From contig OZ176055.1 of NCBI GenBank assembly GCA_964247055.1, positions 5,332,001 through 5,396,000 of the forward strand: DNA of 64,000 nucleotides, given 5' to 3'. Every line of letters begins with the position of its first letter. The stretch's first letter is position 1. The notes under the pieces were generated by a model that was not told the origin of the DNA, did not search any database, and saw only the letters and a program-made list of their open reading frames with translations. Shown one piece after another: positions 23,600 to 54,440 of this stretch. The position numbers and the translations under genes were made by a program. Source of the DNA: Paragordius varius (Eukaryota; Nematomorpha).

Positions 23600-25890
23600 A
23601 GTTGTTTCTAATTATTTAAACCTCTTCTCCTGTAACAGATAAACAGCTTATATTTACAATTTATTAATTTCCATAAAAATATGATATTTCAAAAGCCCAA
23701 TCGAAGCCAATAGCTAAAAATCAAAGCATATTATAAATTTACTAGTAAAATGTAATAAATCCAAATTATATACATTTTTCCTATACATTTATTTGCCCTT
23801 TCTATTAGCGATTAAAAAATCCAAAACGAAAAAAATGGCGAAAAAAAAGTTTGAGTTGAAGTTTACGATATTGCATTTTTTTAAAAAAATTGAATCAACA
23901 CCTAAATGGCTCAGGAGTGCATATTTTAAATTTGGCCCAATAACCAAAATAAGGAAGTAAAACGAGGTTATGTTTTAAATATGTTAGGATATCTTTAATT
24001 TCGGGAAAAATATTTTAGAAAACATCTCAAAATCCAATTTTTTAGGGTGTTAAATATGTTATAGGGGTAATTAAAAATATTATTGCTCGTTTTTATTGAC
24101 CCGTTATTTTAACAATAAATATGACTTGTTCGGTACTTTTTAATAATCATAGAATTATGATTTTAATTGAGAAAACAATATGATTATAATATTTTGGAAA
24201 AATAGATAGTTATCTGGAATTTTATTTTTTTTAGCAATTGGCCTTCCTACAACCATATGCTGTCTGGGTCCAAAAGCGTTTATTAACGTTTCGGAACTTA
24301 AGAAATCCAGAGATCTACTGTGCCCTATGTAGATATTAAAAAGCCCAGAATTTTCAAAACTAATTATTGTTTTTGTACGATGGAATGGTTTATGTTTTAG
24401 GATTTTCTTTTTTTAGAAAAATAATATTATTCTATAAAAATCAGAGATAACTGGAATAGTTTTTGTGAAACCAAAGACCATTTTTTGGAATTCGTTTAAA
24501 AATCACATCCAGAAAATATGATATTCAAATTACTTTTTACCAATTTTCCAAACACTGTTCCTATTAATTGATGATGTTTTCGATGAAAATTATTTCATTT
24601 TTTAAAAGAATGATAGACACATTTTCGCTGCTTATATATTATTAATTACTCAAAAAAGAGGCTATTTATAAAACCAAATCAAACCGTATCAAAAATCGGA
24701 AGCCAAATAAACATTTCGTTTTATTTGTGGAATCGGAGTTGCAACAAAAGGTTTGATTTGAAACCGGAACCGAAAACGGCTCCGGTTTCAATCCCTAAAA
24801 AATAGTTTAATGGAAATTTGGAAACAAACGAGCTCATGTGAAAAAAAAATGGCTAACAAACAAATTAAACGATAAAAAGAATATTTAGTATAGAATGATA
24901 CAGAATTTAGATCCACAAAGTCAAAGTATAAAAAGCAAATTTTATTTAAAGTGGTCCTATATTTTTTGCTAGATAACGGCATAAATATGATAACCAGGGT
25001 AGTCTGGCCTATCAAGCGCATTTTAAGGATTCCATGCTTTTTTATTAGTATCCCATAAAACATCTATAGACTGCCGATTCCGCCTCTATTATATTGGAAA
25101 AGTTTTGTGTCAAAAGTATTATTTGTACACCAATCAAGTCAATCACGGAACGGATTATAAGAGATATTTTGGTTGATTTGTGTTTACTGTTTAAGCCGTT
25201 TAATGGTTAATTACTTCAAAATAAGGTATATTAGTTTTACGCTATAAAACCCGTCCTTAAAATGGTTTTATATGGCCAAAATAAGGTTAACAAGTTATAG
25301 AAATATATTTTGCGATGGGCCAGACTTCCAACATATCTTTAAGTTAATTTGCCTAAAATTAAGTTTTAACATAATTAATAATAATATAAAAGTATACCTG
25401 AATTCCGGTGGCTTTTTCATCAGTTTCTTTTGACATATCTTCTGGAGAGTATAGAAAATACATATAAAATACAAAAATGTTACTTTTTGACCGACAGCAA
25501 TCACTACACCAAATATAATTTAGAACGAACATTATGTTCTTAATTATTAATTGGTGAATAAATAACTTAAAATTCTAATTGGTTTGGGCCATTGGGTTAA
25601 TTATAAATTAGATTTTATATATACTGATAAATAATTCATATTAATGGATTAGCATGTTGTACTTTAAATTAAAGTCTAAAATATTATAGTGCATTAATAA
25701 AACCATATAAAAATTACTAACAAACTAGGTAAAAAAATAATTTAAAATCCATATTCAATCATACTAATTATATTTTTTATTAATCAATCATTGGGTTTGT
25801 TATTAACAATTTGAAAAAGAAACCGGATAATATTTGAGAGAGTGGAACGAAAACCCATATAATTTTTAATCAAAGGAGCCACCAATGGGT
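23600..25890. other. Intergenic, no gene seen
   Basis: AT-rich. Around 24670-24800 there is a cluster of GGAACCG/CGGTTTC-like words, similar to stretches at 42470-42530 and 59571-59710, which looks like a dispersed repeat. Nothing else recognised. Confidence 0.5.
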
Positions 25891-25921
25891 AGACCAAGCA
25901 TATTTGGTTGGTTGGTTTTTC

Positions 25922-26687
25922 CTAAGTCGTAAACGACTTTTTGGACATAGTTTTAACTATTTCTTTCCATTTTTTTCTATCTTTCACCGCTATATTGAGC
26001 TCTTTCAATGTCATTTTGGTCTCTTCTTTTATCGTATCCAACCACCTCATCGGTGGTCGGCCTCGTTTCCTTTGCCCTTCTACCTTCCCAAACATTGTAT
26101 CTTTCTCCAGAGAATTCGATCGCATGACATGACCAAAATATGTTAACTTTCTTTTTAGAATTATCTCCAGTATGTTTGTTTTAGGTTTTATTTCTGAAAT
26201 TAGATCTCCATTCTTAATTTTATCCTTCCAGGTGTATCCTAGCATCCTACGCCAGCAGCTCCTTTTAAAAGCCATGAGCCTTTCTTTGTCCCTTTTTCTG
26301 AGAGTCCAACTCTCACATCCATATGTGGTGACCGGGAGAACGAAACAGTGGAGTAATCTTTTTTTGGTTTCAACTCCTACGCTTTTGTTTTTCCAAATCT
26401 TTATTAATTTAGTCATCGCTTCTCTACCCAATCCTATTCTCTTTCTGATGTCAGGAGTTGAAGACCCATCCTCTGAAATTATTGCGCCCAAAAACGTTAA
26501 CTGTTTAACTATTTCTACTCCTTCTATAAAAATTGTAGGCTTTTTTCCTGTACATAATATTTTGGTTTTGTTAGGATTAAGCTTAAGACCATAACTCAAA
26601 CTTTCCTTTCGAATCTCTTCAATCAATTCCTTCAAATCATTTGCACTTTCAGCTATAAGAGTGGTATCGTCTGCAAACCTTAAATTA
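25922..26687 (-). pseudogene. RTE LINE ORF: catalytic FADD motif to C-terminus
   Basis: Starts at NLRFADDTTLIAES (RT motif C, catalytic Asp pair) directly beside the inserted transposon and continues through GLKLNPNKTKIL, YGCESWTLRKRDKERL, LTYFGHVMRSNSLEKDTMF and RKRGRPPMRWLDTIKEE to a stop at 25922. Apparent coding sequence upstream of the FADD block in this frame belongs to the inserted element and is not LINE protein. Confidence 0.85.
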
Positions 26688-27812
26688 CACTGCTCAACAA
26701 GGTTTTGCACCACCCCAATATTTTTGCATTTTCTGATACCTAATGGCATGGAAAGGCCAAAACAAAAAAGAAAATTGAGGCCACCAATAGGATTTTTCCA
26801 AAATTTAATTTTTAAATTTGTATTTAATTCAAAAATAACAATCATTCCTCGTGTACATATGTTTAAATATTCAAACAAGCAAGTCGATATAAGTAATATT
26901 CCATGCAGGGATAACAAATTCTAGGCATTAAATAAGATACTAAACAAGCTAAGAGCCAAAGTATTAAAAATCTAAAAGGGGCTTATGTATAGTGTGATAG
27001 ATATGTGCGGCTGCACAAGCTCTGCATATCCCCCAAGCGATCCTATAATTATGCCAGATATGGCAAAGATAACAATAAGTAATCGTAAAGTCCGATAAGA
27101 GAGACTTGCAAGCAAAATCGTGGCAAATTTACATGTGAAATTAACCAATTTACAGAATAAAGTTTGATAAATTCTACAATTAAATTGAATATAAATTAGG
27201 TAAATACAAATGGTCCAACCCCATAACAGTAAATTCTACTAAAAGTGGCTACACAACATCCATCTGAAATTCAAAATACAAAACAACCAATAATTTTAAA
27301 AAACTAGGTATAAATAAAAGATATTTTATAAGAACCAACTCAAGAGAAAAAGTCTAATAAGTACTCGAAAGAACGAAATCTAACAAAAAAAATATAGCCT
27401 ATCTGAAAGCCGAAAGTTTAAACCATAGAATGCCTTTTTTAGTATTTTTTTTAAAAAAAATTATATGTGTTAAAATTCACTTGAAAAAAAAAGACTAAAT
27501 TTTGACGTTTAAGTCCGTACTATATTTTTCTCTCTGATATTTAAATGACATATTTATATTCAAAAAGTAGAGTTTAAAACGCTTTATTAAATGATATTAG
27601 TTTATAATATAATAACATTTTATTATAAAGTTATATTTAATTTTCTCTTGATTTTTTCTTGTTTTTGAAAAGTTGAAAAACCTATAAAATTTCAAAATTC
27701 TGATTGGCGGGGTCAAAATTTTTTTCAAATTCGGTTTTAAAACACTTAAATTAGTCAAAATTTAAAATGTTTGAGTGTGGTGCTTAAAAATGTCCAAATT
27801 TGTCGACTAGTG
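26688..27812. mobile_element. Non-autonomous DNA transposon (CACT-ended, TTA target duplication) inside the LINE
   Basis: Ends are CACTGCTCAACAA... and, from the other side, CACTAGTCGACAAATTTGG; both sides share GCACCAC and a GCCAATCAGAATTTT / ACCAATAGGATTTTT block further in, so the inverted repeats are long and imperfect (over 100 bp). TTA is duplicated at 26685-26687 and 27813-27815. Fusing the flanks at one TTA recreates the codons for INNLRFADD. Termini fit EnSpm/CACTA and the TTA duplication also fits Harbinger; no transposase is present to decide. Confidence 0.8.
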
Positions 27813-27837
27813 TTATTGATTGTTCTCCCTCCTATTC

Positions 27838-29840
27838 TTACTCCAATATTTTTACCAACTTCCTCATTATCATTTCTGTGCACATATTGAACAGATAAGG
27901 GGATAAGCAACACCCTTGTCTGACTCCTTTCAAGATAGGTATTTCGTCTGTGTCCCCCGCTGATGTTCTAATAATCGCTCTTTGTTTAACATAGAGAGAG
28001 CTAATCAATCTTATTAAGTGAGACGATACCCCTACTAACTTTAATGTTTCCCACAAGGAGTCATAGTTAATTGAATCGAAGGCTTGTCTGTAATCAATAA
28101 AACACATATATAATTCTTTCTGGAACTCTTTTGATGTTTCCATTATCCTTCTCATGTTTGAGATATGGTCTCTTGTGCTCTTTCCCTTCATAAATCCGGC
28201 TTGATTTTCTGGTATTTCTGTCTGTATGATACTGTGCATCCTGTTTTGTATTACTTTTAATAAGACCTTACTAGCGTGGCTAATAAGAGATATGTTCCGA
28301 TAGTTCTCGCATTGGAGTGCATTTCCTTTTTTGTATATTGGGAGATATACAGATGATGTCCAGTCGTTTGGCCACTCACATGTTTCCCACACCTTTTGAC
28401 ATAACTGGTGTAACTTTTCAACAGGAATAGCTTTTATGAATTCTATTGGGATATTGTCTAATCCCATCGCTTTGTTTTTAGGAATTTGTTTTAAGGCTAA
28501 TTCAACCTCCTCTCTTAGTATATCTGGATCACGTTCTTCTTCTTTTAATTGCAACACCTTTGCTTGAGGAGCCTGATAGAGTTTTTGGGTGTATTCCTTC
28601 CATCTTTCTCGTACTTCTGTTTGTTTGCACAAAATGGTGCCATTCTCTTTTTTAATCTTTTGGGATGATATAAAAGGTTTATGAGTCATTTGCTTCAGTT
28701 TCTGGAACATTGGTTGCATTAATCCTTTTTTGTTATTTAATTCCACTTCCAGACATTGTTTATTAAGGAAATCTTCATAATCCTTCCTTGTTTGTCGTTG
28801 AAATTCTTTGTTATATAATTTTACCATTTTATTATCACCTCTTAATTTAGCTTTTCTCCTCTTTTCTGCTATCTCTAAACTCTTTTCTGATATCCATTTG
28901 TTATCTTTCCTCTTTACTCTCTGCACTTTTTCTTTTGCCACTTCATTAACAACATTTTTTATCGTTCCCCATAATTGTTCTGAGCTACATTCACTGTCCA
29001 AACTTTCTAATTTGTCTTTTGTTTCTGTTCTAAAACTATTTGGAATGTTCCGAGTGTCATATCTGTATATCTGCTTAACCTTATTTTTAATTATTTTAAG
29101 TTTGATTTTGGTTACTAGAAGCTGATCGCTAGAGCAATCGCTGCTTTTGCTTGTTTTGGTATCGATTATAGAGCTTTTCCATTTTTGAGGACATATTATG
29201 TAATCAATTTGGTTTTTATATTTACCACATGGAGAGGTCCATGTGTACAACCTCCTATTGTGTTGTGGAAACCATGTGTTGGTTATCATCATTTCATTTT
29301 CTTGACAAAAATTGATCAGTGCTTCACCGGCCTCGTTTCGTTCTCCCAATCCATATGGGCCAACTATTTGATCTACTCTACCTCTACCGACTTTGCTGTT
29401 CCAATCCCCTCCTATGATAATCATATCTCCTTTCTTCGTTTCATCCAAAACTATTTGCAACGTTGCATAAAAGTCCTCTATGTCTTCTTTGGGAGCGTTT
29501 GACGTAGAGGCATAGACTACTATGTATGTATATTTAATGGCTTGGCATTCAGCCTAATACTCATGATTCTGGGTGTATATGGTGTATAACTAATAAGATT
29601 TTTATTTAATTTGTTTTTTATTAATACTGCAACGCCTTCTGATTTCTGGTCATCTCTCCCCGATCTTAACAATGTATAATTTTCGTTTTGTACTTTCGCG
29701 CTACCTTTTTGCTTGGTTTCCGTTAGACCCAGTATATCTAAGTTTAATCTTTCCATTTCCTTTTCAATTATCACTTGTTTTGTTTCTGTTAAGGAACGTA
29801 CGTTCCAGCATCCAACTTTGAAAAGTCGCGTCAAGTTCAT
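27838..29840 (-). pseudogene. RTE LINE ORF: endonuclease and reverse transcriptase fingers/palm
   Basis: 29520-29840 encodes the endonuclease start (GCWNVRSLTETKQ, LDILGLTETK). After a one-base frame change the ORF continues at about 29519 down to 27838 with GGDWNSKVG, the linker, and RT motifs: AFDSINYDSLW (motif A) and GVRQGCCLSPYLF (motif B). The endonuclease motif normally written SDHxL reads SDQLL here: the catalytic histidine position is Gln, so nicking activity is probably lost in this copy. The frame closes at 27838 just before GVRIGGRTINN, which lies in another frame. Confidence 0.85.
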
Positions 29841-29929
29841 ATAGTAAAACTATTTTTTGGCAATATACGAGGGTGGTTTGCCATTGCCTTCCCTCTCACT
29901 TACCCTCTTTACAAAAAAAATAAATATCT

Positions 29930-32650
29930 AGAATAAATAAAATTAAAGAGTGATCTTTATAATGCTGTTAGTTTGGATAAATTATAATTATTAATATTTC
30001 ATTCTATCTAGCAATCATAGAAAAATAAAAAGAATTTATGGCTAGGCTAGTAAAAATAAAATATTTAGGCACTAAGGAGTTGTGAAAAAAAAGAGATGAT
30101 ATGTATAACAATGATTTTTGATGACTTATGAATTATATTACTCTTTAAATTACATTTAGCATACAAATAAAAAAAAAACTTTACAAAACAAAGAAAAAGA
30201 TTAATAATTACTGAAAGGAAACATATTTTTAAATATATTTATAGTATATAATAATATAAAATAATAATAATACTCTCCTCGAATTTCTTGCCGCTTTTAA
30301 TCACATGGTTTCATGCATGAAAAATTTAAAGCAATGAATTCACTTTTAGAATGCGTTTTATTTGTCCCTTAAATCATTTATTTTAAATTACTTTGGCTTT
30401 ATTAAACTGATTGATAAGTAAGGTTATTACTATTCTAAAAACAAATATCCATATAAGCTAGGTGTGTGTGACCCCGATTTCTTAAGAGTATAGCTTGTAA
30501 AAAATTAACTATCAAACTTTTAAAAATAAAATATTTCTTTTAGTGAATAGTTTTTGTTCATTTAAAATTGTATAAGATGAAAAAATTCATTTATTAAATC
30601 ATAAATCTACTTGATTGTCGTAAAACAAATCTCCCAGCATTATAAGGTGGCAGAGATGTTTTGTGTTCTTGTTTTTTGTCATTCCTTTTGAATGAGGAAT
30701 GAAGAGTTGAGAAACTGTGGGATATGTTTAAAGTACGTTTGGTATGACAAAGGCCCATTAGCACTTATTTATTGTAAAAAACTATAATCTGGTTAATATC
30801 AGATACTACTTTAACGCTAATGTTGGCCAAAGTATAGTGTAAAAATGTCTTTATAATAGCTTTTTACGATAAATTTAGCAATAAAGACGTACGTTGTAAT
30901 AGAAATATCTTGCATTGTGTATTTAAAAAACCAATATACTTTGGTAATTCGGAAAACATTTTACTATAATAATCAATTAACACCTTTGCACAATATCCAT
31001 AATATAAAATATGTAGTTCAGGTGTTATTTTAGTATTGCCAAAAAAGATATGATTTTGTCAATCTTAAATTAACGGTACTGTTTCCATTGGAAATTGTAA
31101 CACTGTAGAAATATACAGATTTATATAAAAATAAATTAATTTTCAATGTGTCTTATTGTATAAATGGCGCTTAAATTTATTAAACATGGCAAACAAACCC
31201 CTGACAATTATAAAATCTAGTTTCGGATATTTAACTACTTATTTTGCAAAATTATTTATGGCTGGCGCTATATATAGGTAACATCTGTTTTCTTATGTAA
31301 CATAAACCACTCCTATTTTAAAACAATTTGCATATAAAACGAATTAGTATATATTAGTTTAAAAATTTTTTTTGCTAGTAAGAATTGAAAATCTGTCAGA
31401 AAACCAAATTATTTATTTACAAACTTTTAATAAAATAATATAAAAATACTATTTTATATAGTCCCTGGGATTGACAATTTTGAAATATGAAGTATTATAG
31501 CGAATGTTAACAACAAGATTTTTGATGTATTTCAATCATAAGCTGTATCCATATAATTTTCAAAAATAAAATTTAACGTCAAATCGACAAAAATGTGCTT
31601 ATGTCATTTACCGTATCTTTTAAACGACAATTATACTCATCAAACAAACATGTTTTTTTTTAATAATATATCGTATCCCTACAAGACGTCAATGCCAAAT
31701 CCTATAAAGAAAGGCCGTCTTGATGCATTCATTATATATATATTGGTGTGGACTCCAAAAGTCGTTTTTATGAACAGTAGCCATGTCTCATTGACTAAAT
31801 ACATTTTGAGGTGTAAAGGAAGGTTTTCATTTATACTTGTTATTGTCTTTTCTGCAAAAATAAATTTTCTCTTTTATCTTTTAAAATTAATATACTCGGT
31901 ATAAATTAATTAAAGCAGCTGATAACATTTATAACTCAATTATTTTCATTAAAAGGATGGGCAGTTTTTAATAATGGTGGCAATTATTTTTGGATTTTTC
32001 AATTTTTTTGATAAAATTTGAAAAGGTTAGAGATCGCATGGCATTATTTTAAGCGCGTTTATTTTTAATATGATCTACGGTAAATACCATAAATTGGGTT
32101 AAAATTAAATATTTAAAAATATAACAAAAATGTTTATTGTTTGCAATTACAAGTTAAAATTTAGCAACAAATAATATTGAGGTAAAGCATTCAACATATA
32201 TATTTATGATTTTCGGGTACGTTTCACTTTTTAATATTATATGATATACATATTTACCATTAATTTTGCTACTTGGATACTACAAAGATGATGAACAATG
32301 ACCGTTTAATTTTGCAAATATTTTCAATTTTTATCCATATCACACCAAAATTAGCCATTTTTGATTACTTTATCGTATTGGAAAAAATATCTTTTATATA
32401 TACATTGATATAAAATCGTAACAGTGTTAATTCATAATGGACCCCAAGAAATAAGATAGAGAAAACTCCCCATTTTCCAAGATCTAATAAATACTTTAAA
32501 AAGCGCTCTCAGACGGAAAAAATAGCGCTCTATAACTAAGGCTGGGTTTTTTAAGAGGTCAAAAACCAGTCAGATTATTCGTGAATGTAGGCATTCATGG
32601 TCATAACTAGCCACTTAAAGATAGATTATATATTAAGTAATGGAAAGACA
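29930..32650. other. Intergenic, no gene seen
   Basis: Very AT-rich. An open frame at 31593-31904 (plus strand) has no recognisable domain, and its residue usage looks like translated AT-rich DNA, so I do not call it. Confidence 0.5.
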
Positions 32651-32669
32651 TTAATAAATTATATTGCTT

Positions 32670-33420
32670 TTAATAGTTACTATATCCCCATAGAACCCTG
32701 TCTAAGGCGTCTTCGCGTATTAGGTTCAGTTTTGCCATGTCCCTCTTAACTGTATCTATCCATCGCGTTTTAGGGCGCCCTTTTCCCCTCTTGCCTTTCA
32801 CAACATAATCATCAATCTTTTTACCAATGTAATTATTATCTCTTCTCTCAACATGTCCGAACCATCTTAAACGATTTACCATCATCTTTTGCGTTACCGG
32901 TTTGATTTCCGTACTTCCTCTTATGTAGACATTCTTCACCTTGTCATTCCTCGTTACACCGCACATCAATCTAAGCATTTTCATTTCAGTAACCTCAAAG
33001 TGCCTCTCTTCTGATTTCTTTATTGCCCATGTCTGTGAGTTGTACATCATTGTTGGTTGTACAACAGCACTGTAAACCTTACCCTTTACTTTTAGGTCAA
33101 TATTTTTGTCACACAAAACACTTGAAATCTTTTTATAATTGGCCCAACTATTTCGAATTCTTAAATTAATATCAAGTGTTAAAGAACCATCTGCTGCTAA
33201 TATCGCTCCTAAATATTTGCATTCCTCCTGACCTTTTGATACCCACCCTTCTTCTAATTCTATTTCTCGTTTTTGTCCGCCAAAATTTATCAGTTCCGTT
33301 TTCTTTTTATTATTTTAATCCGCATCGTCGTAACACATCAATCCATTTACCCACCAATTCTTTTAGTTCATGCAACTCGTCGGACAGCACTATTAGGTCG
33401 TCAGCATAAGTTTTAAAGAA
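32670..33420 (-). mobile_element. 5'-truncated LINE: reverse-transcriptase C-terminal part of a second family
   Basis: On the minus strand the sequence encodes YADDLIVLSDELHEL-like residues at 33370-33420, then LGAILAADGSLTLD, QTWAIKKSEERHFEV, MLRLMCGVTRNDKVKN, RLRWFGHVERRD and GKRGKGRPKTRWIDTVKRD to a stop at 32670, with a frame break near 33115-33320. The C-terminal part differs clearly from the RTE copy at 25922, so it is a different non-LTR lineage. The copy begins at the catalytic region, as is usual for incomplete reverse transcription. Confidence 0.8.
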
Positions 33421-33429
33421 ATATATAAT

Positions 33430-35722
33430 TTTTTTATTTTTTTATGCCATAAATATATTTTATTAAGGATTTTGGAATCGGTCACAATGAATGAAGTAAT
33501 ACCAGCACAGTTTATCTATTTTCATTTAGACACTCGATTTAGGATTTTTATACCAATTTAAAACTATCTAACAAAATATTATCTTGTAAATGAGATCTCT
33601 TTTTGATTTGTGAAACAATAATTACCCGTAAAATCTCAATATACAAAATAAAAACGTTAAAATATGAAAAACAGATGCCCCAATATACAAATCATTGTAA
33701 TGAGTTAAACTACAATATTTAATGCTATTTTAGGTTACTTCATATTTTATATGGATTAAAGTGGATTAATTTACAAGTTTGTTTCCTTGTATAAGATTTT
33801 TCATTTAATACACTACGTCCAAAATCAGGGGGTATAAAAATATCCTGATGAAATTTAATTATTCTGATATGTAAATGCAAAGATTTTTATGGAGCTTTTG
33901 GTTTTAGCTTACGGGTGATATAAGAAAGTTAGTTTTACTTTTGTGATAATTGCTTAATATCTTAACATAAAATTAGCCCATATTGTGCTTAATAAATTTT
34001 TTTAATGAAAGTAAATGTTTTATTCCAAAAAATATCACTAAATTATAATATAAACTATATTATATTTTTTTATATAAATTTAAATTTTAGATGTGGACTC
34101 CAAAATTCCCAAATTTTTTCACTCTTCAAAATGGCTTAGTTCTTTTAGAAATGCAAAACTGCATACAATTTCGAGGCATGATGGAAACGGTATAAAACGC
34201 TTTAAAATATTATAAAAACATTTTTTCTACATAACCCGATGATGTTGAAGATTTCCATCACCTTTGATGAAAGTATTAATTTGTCCTCAAGTTTATGTTA
34301 AATATAAATTGTTATACAAAAATTCACCAGACTCTAAAAGCAAACGAATTCTAAAATTAAATTTCTGAGGTGACAAAAATGTTTTAATATCTTCAAATCG
34401 TTTATACAGATTAAGCCATGCTTTAAAATACTATAAAACTGGCTTAACAAAATTTTGCCATTGATAAATTTTTAAGCCAAAACAGGTTTTTTATATGCAG
34501 AATTTAGCCTATTTAGAGTGCAATATCCAACCTTTCGTCTTTATTATAAAAGAACTTGCCAATTTTGAACGGGTCGCTAAATTGGAACTTTCGGAGCCAC
34601 ATATAATTTAAAGATTTACAATATTGTTTTTGTTTTTATGTTTATTATATTAGTAATTTAATTTGACAACAAAGTTTTATCTAATAATTGCGCAAATCTC
34701 ACCATTTTCTGTAATGGAGCAGTTAAGATAAAAAACGTTCTTATATCTCCTGTAAAGGCCAAAATCAAAAATCAAAATAATCCCAATACATTTTTCTACA
34801 GAATATATATATATATATATATTATCAATATATTTTCTTTCGTGGCCATTGTATTATTTATTTGTTTGACAGTAAGTTACATAGAGCGCAAAATGCCGTT
34901 TTCTATAGTAAGGAATGCCGATGACTCAATAGTAAATTATATACGTATTTATTGGATAAGGGCTTGGCCAGAGAAGTTCTGAAAAAGTTAGTCGATTACA
35001 ATAAATTATTTCAAAGTGAGTTCTTACTTTATTAGCTATAGCAAAGCTATAATATATTATTAAAATAATTCCTATTAATTTTAAAAAATGCGTTAAAATG
35101 TAATATTGACAAAATGAAGAATAATTTTAAATGAAGGTTTGAGTTTAAAACAAGACTAGACTTATTCATAAAATTTATCTGAGAGTTAGAGTGCACAACA
35201 AAATTTAAATGACTCCATCAAAGAAATAATGCATAAAAATGGCCGATTCCTTAAGACAGAGACAATGTCCCGATTGTCGAGGATTAAACCAATTTTTTTC
35301 TGCTGTCGATGAAACGCCTTTGAAATAAAAAAGACAAGGAACATGCTTCTAAAATCTTATGTGTGAAAAAATATGCTAACATAAGTGTCATGCTAAATGC
35401 TAAAAGTGTACATGGAAAAGCATGAGAATTTAGTTTTTAAATAGACGCAATTATTTAAATTTTGAAAATAACATAGAAATATTTGCAGATAATGGTTCAA
35501 GTTGGGGAACATTAAGAATTTGTGCTTTAATTAATTTTTTATTATACACTACATGTTTTTTTCATTTCCAACAGGTTGAAACAACTAAGATCGTTATCAA
35601 CAAAATAAAACTAACATAAGTAAGATATAATCCGCAGTTTATTATTTTTTACTTTATATGATTATAATAGGTACATCTGATAACCACAATGTGATATAAA
35701 AATTTTTAAATTTAGGACACAC
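33430..35722. other. Upstream region of the CPS gene, no gene supported
   Basis: AT-rich with a TA microsatellite at about 34806-34822. Small frames starting at 34893 (MPFSIVRNADDS...) and 35240 (MADSLRQRQCPDCRG...) look somewhat protein-like but are under 32 codons and match no family I know. No clear promoter motif for the downstream gene. Confidence 0.4.
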
Positions 35723-52870
<17,148 letters not shown>

Positions 52871-52950
52871 AAATATTTTTTTATTTATTTCTCAAAGTTT
52901 ATTTAATTTTATATCTATTTTAATAATCAGAATTTAAAAATAATATATGA

Positions 52951-52956
52951 AATAAA
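52951..52956 (+). terminator. Putative poly(A) signal of the CPS III-like gene
   Basis: AATAAATAAA starts 80 nt after the stop codon; the first good AATAAA on the coding strand. Confidence 0.55.
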
Positions 52957-52959
52957 TAA

Positions 52960-54404
52960 ATTTTTGTAGATAATTGTTATTTGGGTTAATAATATCTGTA
53001 AAAAGATAGGTATATATACATATATATAAAAACATGGAACTGCATAATAACTTTATATTTTTAATTATGTATATTAATAAATAATGTTTGATAAAAAGTT
53101 TTTTTCAATTCACAATATGAAAGTAAAATCGATTTTTTGACAATATTATATTAAGCGTCTTATTTTTAAAAAAATATTTAAATTGGCTTTTTGAAATATA
53201 TGATATTATATTAATGCGGTAGTTGAAAAAGTTTATCAATATAAGTTTTTTCTGTTAACCGATAAGCATTTACTTTTTTATCCAAATTTAATGTTTGAAA
53301 AGGGTCTATACTGGCAAAAATCACAAAGTTATGTCATAACCCGAAAAGATATTTCAAAAACTTATATTAACTTGTAACTACAGTTAAATATAAAAGATAA
53401 GGCGTAAAATGTGTAAAGCCAAAAAATTTTAAAGATCCTTAGAAATATAAATCAATCGATCCTTAGTTTTTCTATAGAGTAAAATATTATGGGGTTGTGA
53501 AATATATATTTGAAAGTTCCTTAACCCCATAATAAAATCATTCAGTTATATCGAAAAAATTGATATAAAATATGTTTGACTTTAACTTTTCGCGGTTATT
53601 AAATATTCACATACATATTTAACGCCATATCTTTTTTAACTTTACTATAAAAGCAGGATGAAACCTATAATCGTTGTTGATTCATAGCTTTTTCGTATAT
53701 GAGCGCCAATCTGTTTCTTAAAATAAAAAAGTTTTTGTGGCGAAAAGCTTATGAATTTTGTAAGTTTTTCCTCCGCATTTTACGGCGACCACGCTTTCAA
53801 ATCCCTTCTGTTTTTCCTGATGTGATATTTAGATTATGTGCACTAAGAGTGTCCAAAATACGATATCTCTTTTTTGAATTGACCGGTTAGGGACAATATA
53901 TTTAATAACTATGGAGTGTTTGATTTCTCTCCACGTCATTGTAAAAATTTTCTCTAACATCAAAAACGTTTACCAAAACGTGGCTTTTTATAGTCCAACG
54001 TTGGGAGGACTGATGAATTTTTTAATTCGCACATTAAAAAATAATATACTTTTATTCAAATAGAAGGATTATTGATACCATTCGAATTTTCGCACCGCAG
54101 CCCTAAAAGTGCTTTTTTATGGCCCTGAATTATTTATTTACCTTTTATGTGTCACCTAAACGGCTGTGTAAAAGATACACGGCCCTTGAGACAAAAATTA
54201 TTTTTTTGGCCTTTTGATATTTTGGTGAGTACCGTTGATATACAGAAAATATGACATTAAGCCCGATATTATATTATACAAATCTTGAGTGGCGGTACTC
54301 AAACCCCGGCATATTTTGCAGCTCGAGTAACTTTTATGGCTCCCTATATGGAACAAATTAATTTGATAAACTAGATCTTTTATTTGTATGTAAATAAGCA
54401 TACT

Positions 54405-54440
<36 letters not shown>

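Larger units (their letters stand above)
25897..29910 (-). mobile_element. Nearly full-length RTE-clade (BovB-like) LINE, interrupted
   Basis: On the minus strand the element holds a 5' untranslated block with GGCAATGGCAAACC (about 29876-29894), then an APE-type endonuclease, reverse transcriptase and C-terminal domain in order, and a 3' end with AACCAACCAACC repeats. The order and many residues match BovB/RTE proteins (IDYIICPQKW, ENQAGFMKGKSTRDHI, GVRQGCCLSPYLFN, RWLDTIKEE). The copy has a frameshift near 29520 and another near 27836, and is split by a 1,125-bp DNA transposon at 26688-27812, so it is inactive but structurally nearly complete. Confidence 0.9.

Noticed and set aside
25904-29502. 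Several plus-strand open frames over the RTE element
   Set aside because: Antisense shadows of the LINE protein, which has clear motifs on the minus strand.
31593-31904. Plus-strand ORF of 103 codons
   Set aside because: No recognised domain, composition like translated AT-rich DNA, no splice or poly(A) context that supports a gene.
53699-53890. 63-codon plus-strand ORF
   Set aside because: Phe/Lys/Arg-rich without known motif, isolated in worn repeat sequence.
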